This document shows positions 61,001 through 64,000 of a stretch of DNA of 64,000 nt, one piece after another. Below the pieces are notes generated by a model, which had not been told where the DNA came from, made no database searches, and saw only the letters and a program-made list of their open reading frames with translations. The stretch is from Lates calcarifer (lineage: Eukaryota > Chordata > Actinopteri > Centropomidae): assembly GCF_001640805.2 (NCBI RefSeq), contig NC_066833.1, forward strand, positions 8,913,215 to 8,977,214, in the 5' to 3' direction. The translations under genes and the position numbers were made by a program. Numbering within the stretch: the stretch's first letter is position 1; each line of letters begins with the position of its first letter.

Positions 61001-64000
61001 GACCTGAATAGCTCCCTCAGAGGTCAAGTCTAGGGCCCACTGCGAGCACATGGAGGATTTTCCTTGGCTTCCTCAGGGCAGTCTTAAAACAGCTGTGAAT
61101 TTGACCGAGCTCCAGGGTTATTTTTGTCGTGGCAATACCAGAAGGGAACCACACACACCAGCTCTGGAAGACCCTGCGTTCACTGCTGATGTTGCCTGAC
61201 TCCATTAAAAGCTAAAGCAGATGTAGAGCTGAGGCCAGTCTGTGAGATAAAGCTTTTTAAAAGGGTTTTCACCTGGATATATCAGGTGTGATGTGGAGCG
61301 TCACTGAGGCGGAGATGGATCGAGTGACACTGAGCGCAGGGAGCATTAGTGATTGGTGCTTGACTAGCTTGTAGAGACCCCAGGGGCCATCTCTCCTGGT
61401 TTATAATGTTTCCACGCGTAGCCAGAAGTAAAACAGTTGATAATTGAGCTGATGTCATTCAGAGATATGAGCCACCATTTCCCATTTCTAATCACTGCGA
61501 CAAACTGAACCTGTGAAAGCCACAGCCAGGTCTGACGCAGAAATATCACACAGGAAGGAAATATAGCCTGCTGAGAAAGCTAAAGCTATTGTGCAGAGCT
61601 GTCAGCCTGTCTGTGCACTTCAAGCACTTGACAAAGAAAATCTAGTGACCTGTGGATACAAGGCTCCATGTAGTGGAGAGAGCTGGTAGAATTAGCCACT
61701 CTCTCCCACCAGCCTGTACTGTACGCCTCAGGTTAAACAGGGAGCACATGCTGCGCAGGTTAGACTATTTTAAACACAACCTGGACGCCCCACAGCTCCA
61801 TCACAACATTTACATTCACACCAAGGACAATTACTAGCGGCTACGCAGGTGCAATGCATGATGGAGCCTGGTTTATATTTAACTGTGGTATTTGGACTAT
61901 TTTTTCCTTTGCGTAGACTGGAGGCCTCGAACGGGATCCTCCTCTACATCTGAAGACAGCTGTGCTGTTGGTGATGGTTTATGTCATGTTAAAGTAATGG
62001 CGGCGTGGTGTACGTCCATTTCAGCTTCAGAGGGGAAATAGGTTTGTTTTCATCAGCTAACAGCGTGTCCGTTCATCCCTGTTTGTTGTCCTCCTTTAAA
62101 GGAAAATTCAGACATTTTGGGAAAGACACATTTTCACTTTTGTGCTGAAAGTTAGATGAAAAATTGATACCACAGCCAGGAGGCACTTAGCTTAGCCAGC
62201 ACTGAGACTGGAAACAGGGGAAACAGCAAACCTGGCTCTGTCCAAAGGTAAAGTAACATAATCCACCTACCAGAACCTCTAAAGCTCTCCAAGAACATCA
62301 AGGTGCAGTTTTTACAGGGAGGTATGTGCCAGGCCAGAGCACAAGGATAAACACCTGAAGATAACATGTTAACAGGTTAGCTTGTTACGTTTGGTCAGAG
62401 CCAGGCAGCGGTGGAAGTTTAAAGATTAGAAGCACAAAAGTTCCTTATCTTTTTGCAGAAAATCAGCTCCTGTGTTGGATATATTCAGTTTACATTTTGA
62501 ACACTGACACATTAACCTGTTAGCAGTGTTTTCTGTGCTGTTTTGTTGGTCCATTAAATAGTTTTTTAATGAAACCAGCTGAGCGGTTTAAAGGGGATCT
62601 CTCCTTTTGGTTGACCTGCAGTCAATTAAAAACTGTGAGCCCCAGTAAGACACTGTTCGGGGTCAGGGGCCAGAAAGGTTGTGAGGGTGATATCTCACCG
62701 AACTCTTTCCAAGAAAGTGAGAAAACATGTTTCCCAAAATGTCCAAACTGTTCCTTTTGGAGAACGTTTTGAGTGATTTGGTTGAACGCTGAAAGACAAC
62801 AGAGAAGAACAGATGGAATGAGCCAGAATTTGGCTTTTCAGGAGCCACCGTTCATCAGCGGTCTGACTGAAGGAGTTAACGGAGTTCTGTCTCCAGCTCG
62901 GGGGACAGTTTTGTGATGTTATGCAGTTGCCCACTGTTCCTCTTTGACATTGCTGCTGTGTTTGGCAGGTTTTCAGACTCTTCCCTCGGCTACATTCAAT
63001 AGCTCTGTGTTTTCTGTGACTCATGTGCCTACTGAAGAGTTCAGGCCCTGAATATTTGGCACCATTGGGACTTTGTTAGATGCTTCATGCTGTTTTCACT
63101 CACATTAAACTGTCAGACCCTTTTTAAAGCCGACACATACTTGACATTCAGCACAGGATGACTCACCTGTGTTATTCCCTTCTTTTTTTTTTAAACTGGA
63201 AGTTTAAAATTGCAGTTTCATGATATTTTCACTCATCTTCTACAAACTATGTGATAATAAGGATGTGAAACCACATCCTGCAGCAAACTTTGTACTCATG
63301 TGTCAGCTGTTGGGCTATTTAGGGCACACATTTCATCTGTGATGGGTTTTCAGCAGCACCTTTTCATTCTTATATAATGTTGCTCTAATTGCGACCAAAC
63401 TTGGCAGAAACTCTCCATGGACGAATCTGCCACTGTAAAAAGTTGCCAAATGATTTTAAACTGTTGATATGAATCAGCAAAATGCAAGAGAATTCCTAAC
63501 AGTTTGGCAGAAACATATTCCGATCTGTTGAAGATGATGGTAGTTATAAAGCTGAATAATCTATATTTTGTCCCTGATAGTGATGAACCCATGGACAGTG
63601 GAGCATTTAGCAACTAAAGAGTTAGTCTGAGACCGAAACAGAATCAAGATGAGAGTGAATTTTGGTCTTAGGTGTGTAAAATAGACAAAACCAAACTTAA
63701 AATGAATGCCAGTGATCCTACGTGCCTATGTGAACTTTGTCGCTACCATACGGTGATATTATGTCAGTGGCCACAAAACAAAAGCAAAGCAAACACACTG
63801 ATCCAAAGGTACAGTATCCATCCTTTTCCCATGTAGAACCTTGATATTGCCTCGCCCACTGCAGTGTCCTGGTTTTCAATCGGCCTCTCTGCTGCTCGCT
63901 GACCTCCAGTGGCTCCTCATGGCCGCCTGAATCAAATTCACGTCACAGACGCTGCCTACGGAGAGACTTCTGGGTCTGCTCCCATCTACTTGAACTCAGT
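58060..64000. other. Region downstream of CpG island, no exon recognised
   Basis: Probably a long 5' intron of the gene that starts at the CpG island, or intergenic. Only the MITE at 62.1-62.8 kb is identified. One open frame at 60416 begins with a hydrophobic signal-like stretch but has no fitting splice donor. Confidence 0.45.
62097..62758. mobile_element. Teleost MITE, near complete, with terminal inverted repeats
   Basis: The left end, GGAAAATTCAGACATTTTGG (62101-62120), is the inverted counterpart of the right end, TTTCCCAAAATGTCCAAACTGTTCC (62730-62754), with a few mismatches. The interior includes the recurrent segments AGCTTAGCCAGCACTGAGACTGG and CCTGGCTCTGTCC. No coding capacity; a non-autonomous element. 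Three partial copies of the same family occur elsewhere in the window. Confidence 0.7.

Overview
The window is vertebrate nuclear DNA, most likely from a ray-finned (teleost, probably percomorph) fish. It is AT-leaning and gene-poor, with many long CA/GT and TA microsatellites and decayed Tc1-like transposons. It also carries an antisense L2-type LINE reverse-transcriptase relic, a teleost-style MITE with long terminal inverted repeats, and a SINE-like fragment. Coding capacity is split into small exons with GT/AG splice sites, and there are no operons. Almost every ATG-initiated open frame is chance or a repeat relic.

The one gene I can support is on the + strand, from 22563 to about 56.1 kb: a tissue factor pathway inhibitor (tfpi, alpha-type architecture). 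It has a signal-peptide exon (22563-22650), Kunitz 1 (40970-41170), Kunitz 2 (50702-50879), two short linker exons (51778-51855, 52300-52359), Kunitz 3 (55071-55256), and a final exon with a short basic tail and stop (55396-55463). A good AATAAA lies at 56079-56084. Every coding junction is phase 1. The P1 residues are Lys (K1), Arg (K2) and His (K3). K1-Lys and K2-Arg match the factor VIIa and factor Xa inhibitory domains of vertebrate TFPI. A 45-nt phase-1 microexon candidate (43584-43628) would bring the protein from 285 to 300 aa, close to the mammalian length.

The main anomaly is one extra base (about T50809) inside Kunitz 2. It breaks the frame just before the conserved Y-G-G-C and would lead to a stop at 52343-52345. 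All other exons and splice sites look intact, so this is either an assembly error or a null allele. A second anomaly is a 67-codon open frame behind a well-formed, phase-compatible acceptor (52475-52677), which may be an alternative 3' terminal exon.

Layout: 1-22.5 kb is intergenic, with repeats and one coding-like relic (9.9-10.6 kb). The CpG-rich start of tfpi is at 22.5-22.85 kb. The 18.3-kb intron 1 (22.65-40.97 kb) holds a CTCF-like motif, two Tc1 relics and a SINE fragment. The 9.5-kb intron 2 follows, then the compact 3' half of the gene (50.7-56.1 kb). A CpG island at about 56.98-57.75 kb probably marks the promoter of the next gene, whose coding exons I cannot find before 64 kb. No tRNA, rRNA, CRISPR or prokaryotic feature was seen. 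I did not find a wholly new system; the strongest leads are the K2 frameshift and the unannotated exon candidates in tfpi.
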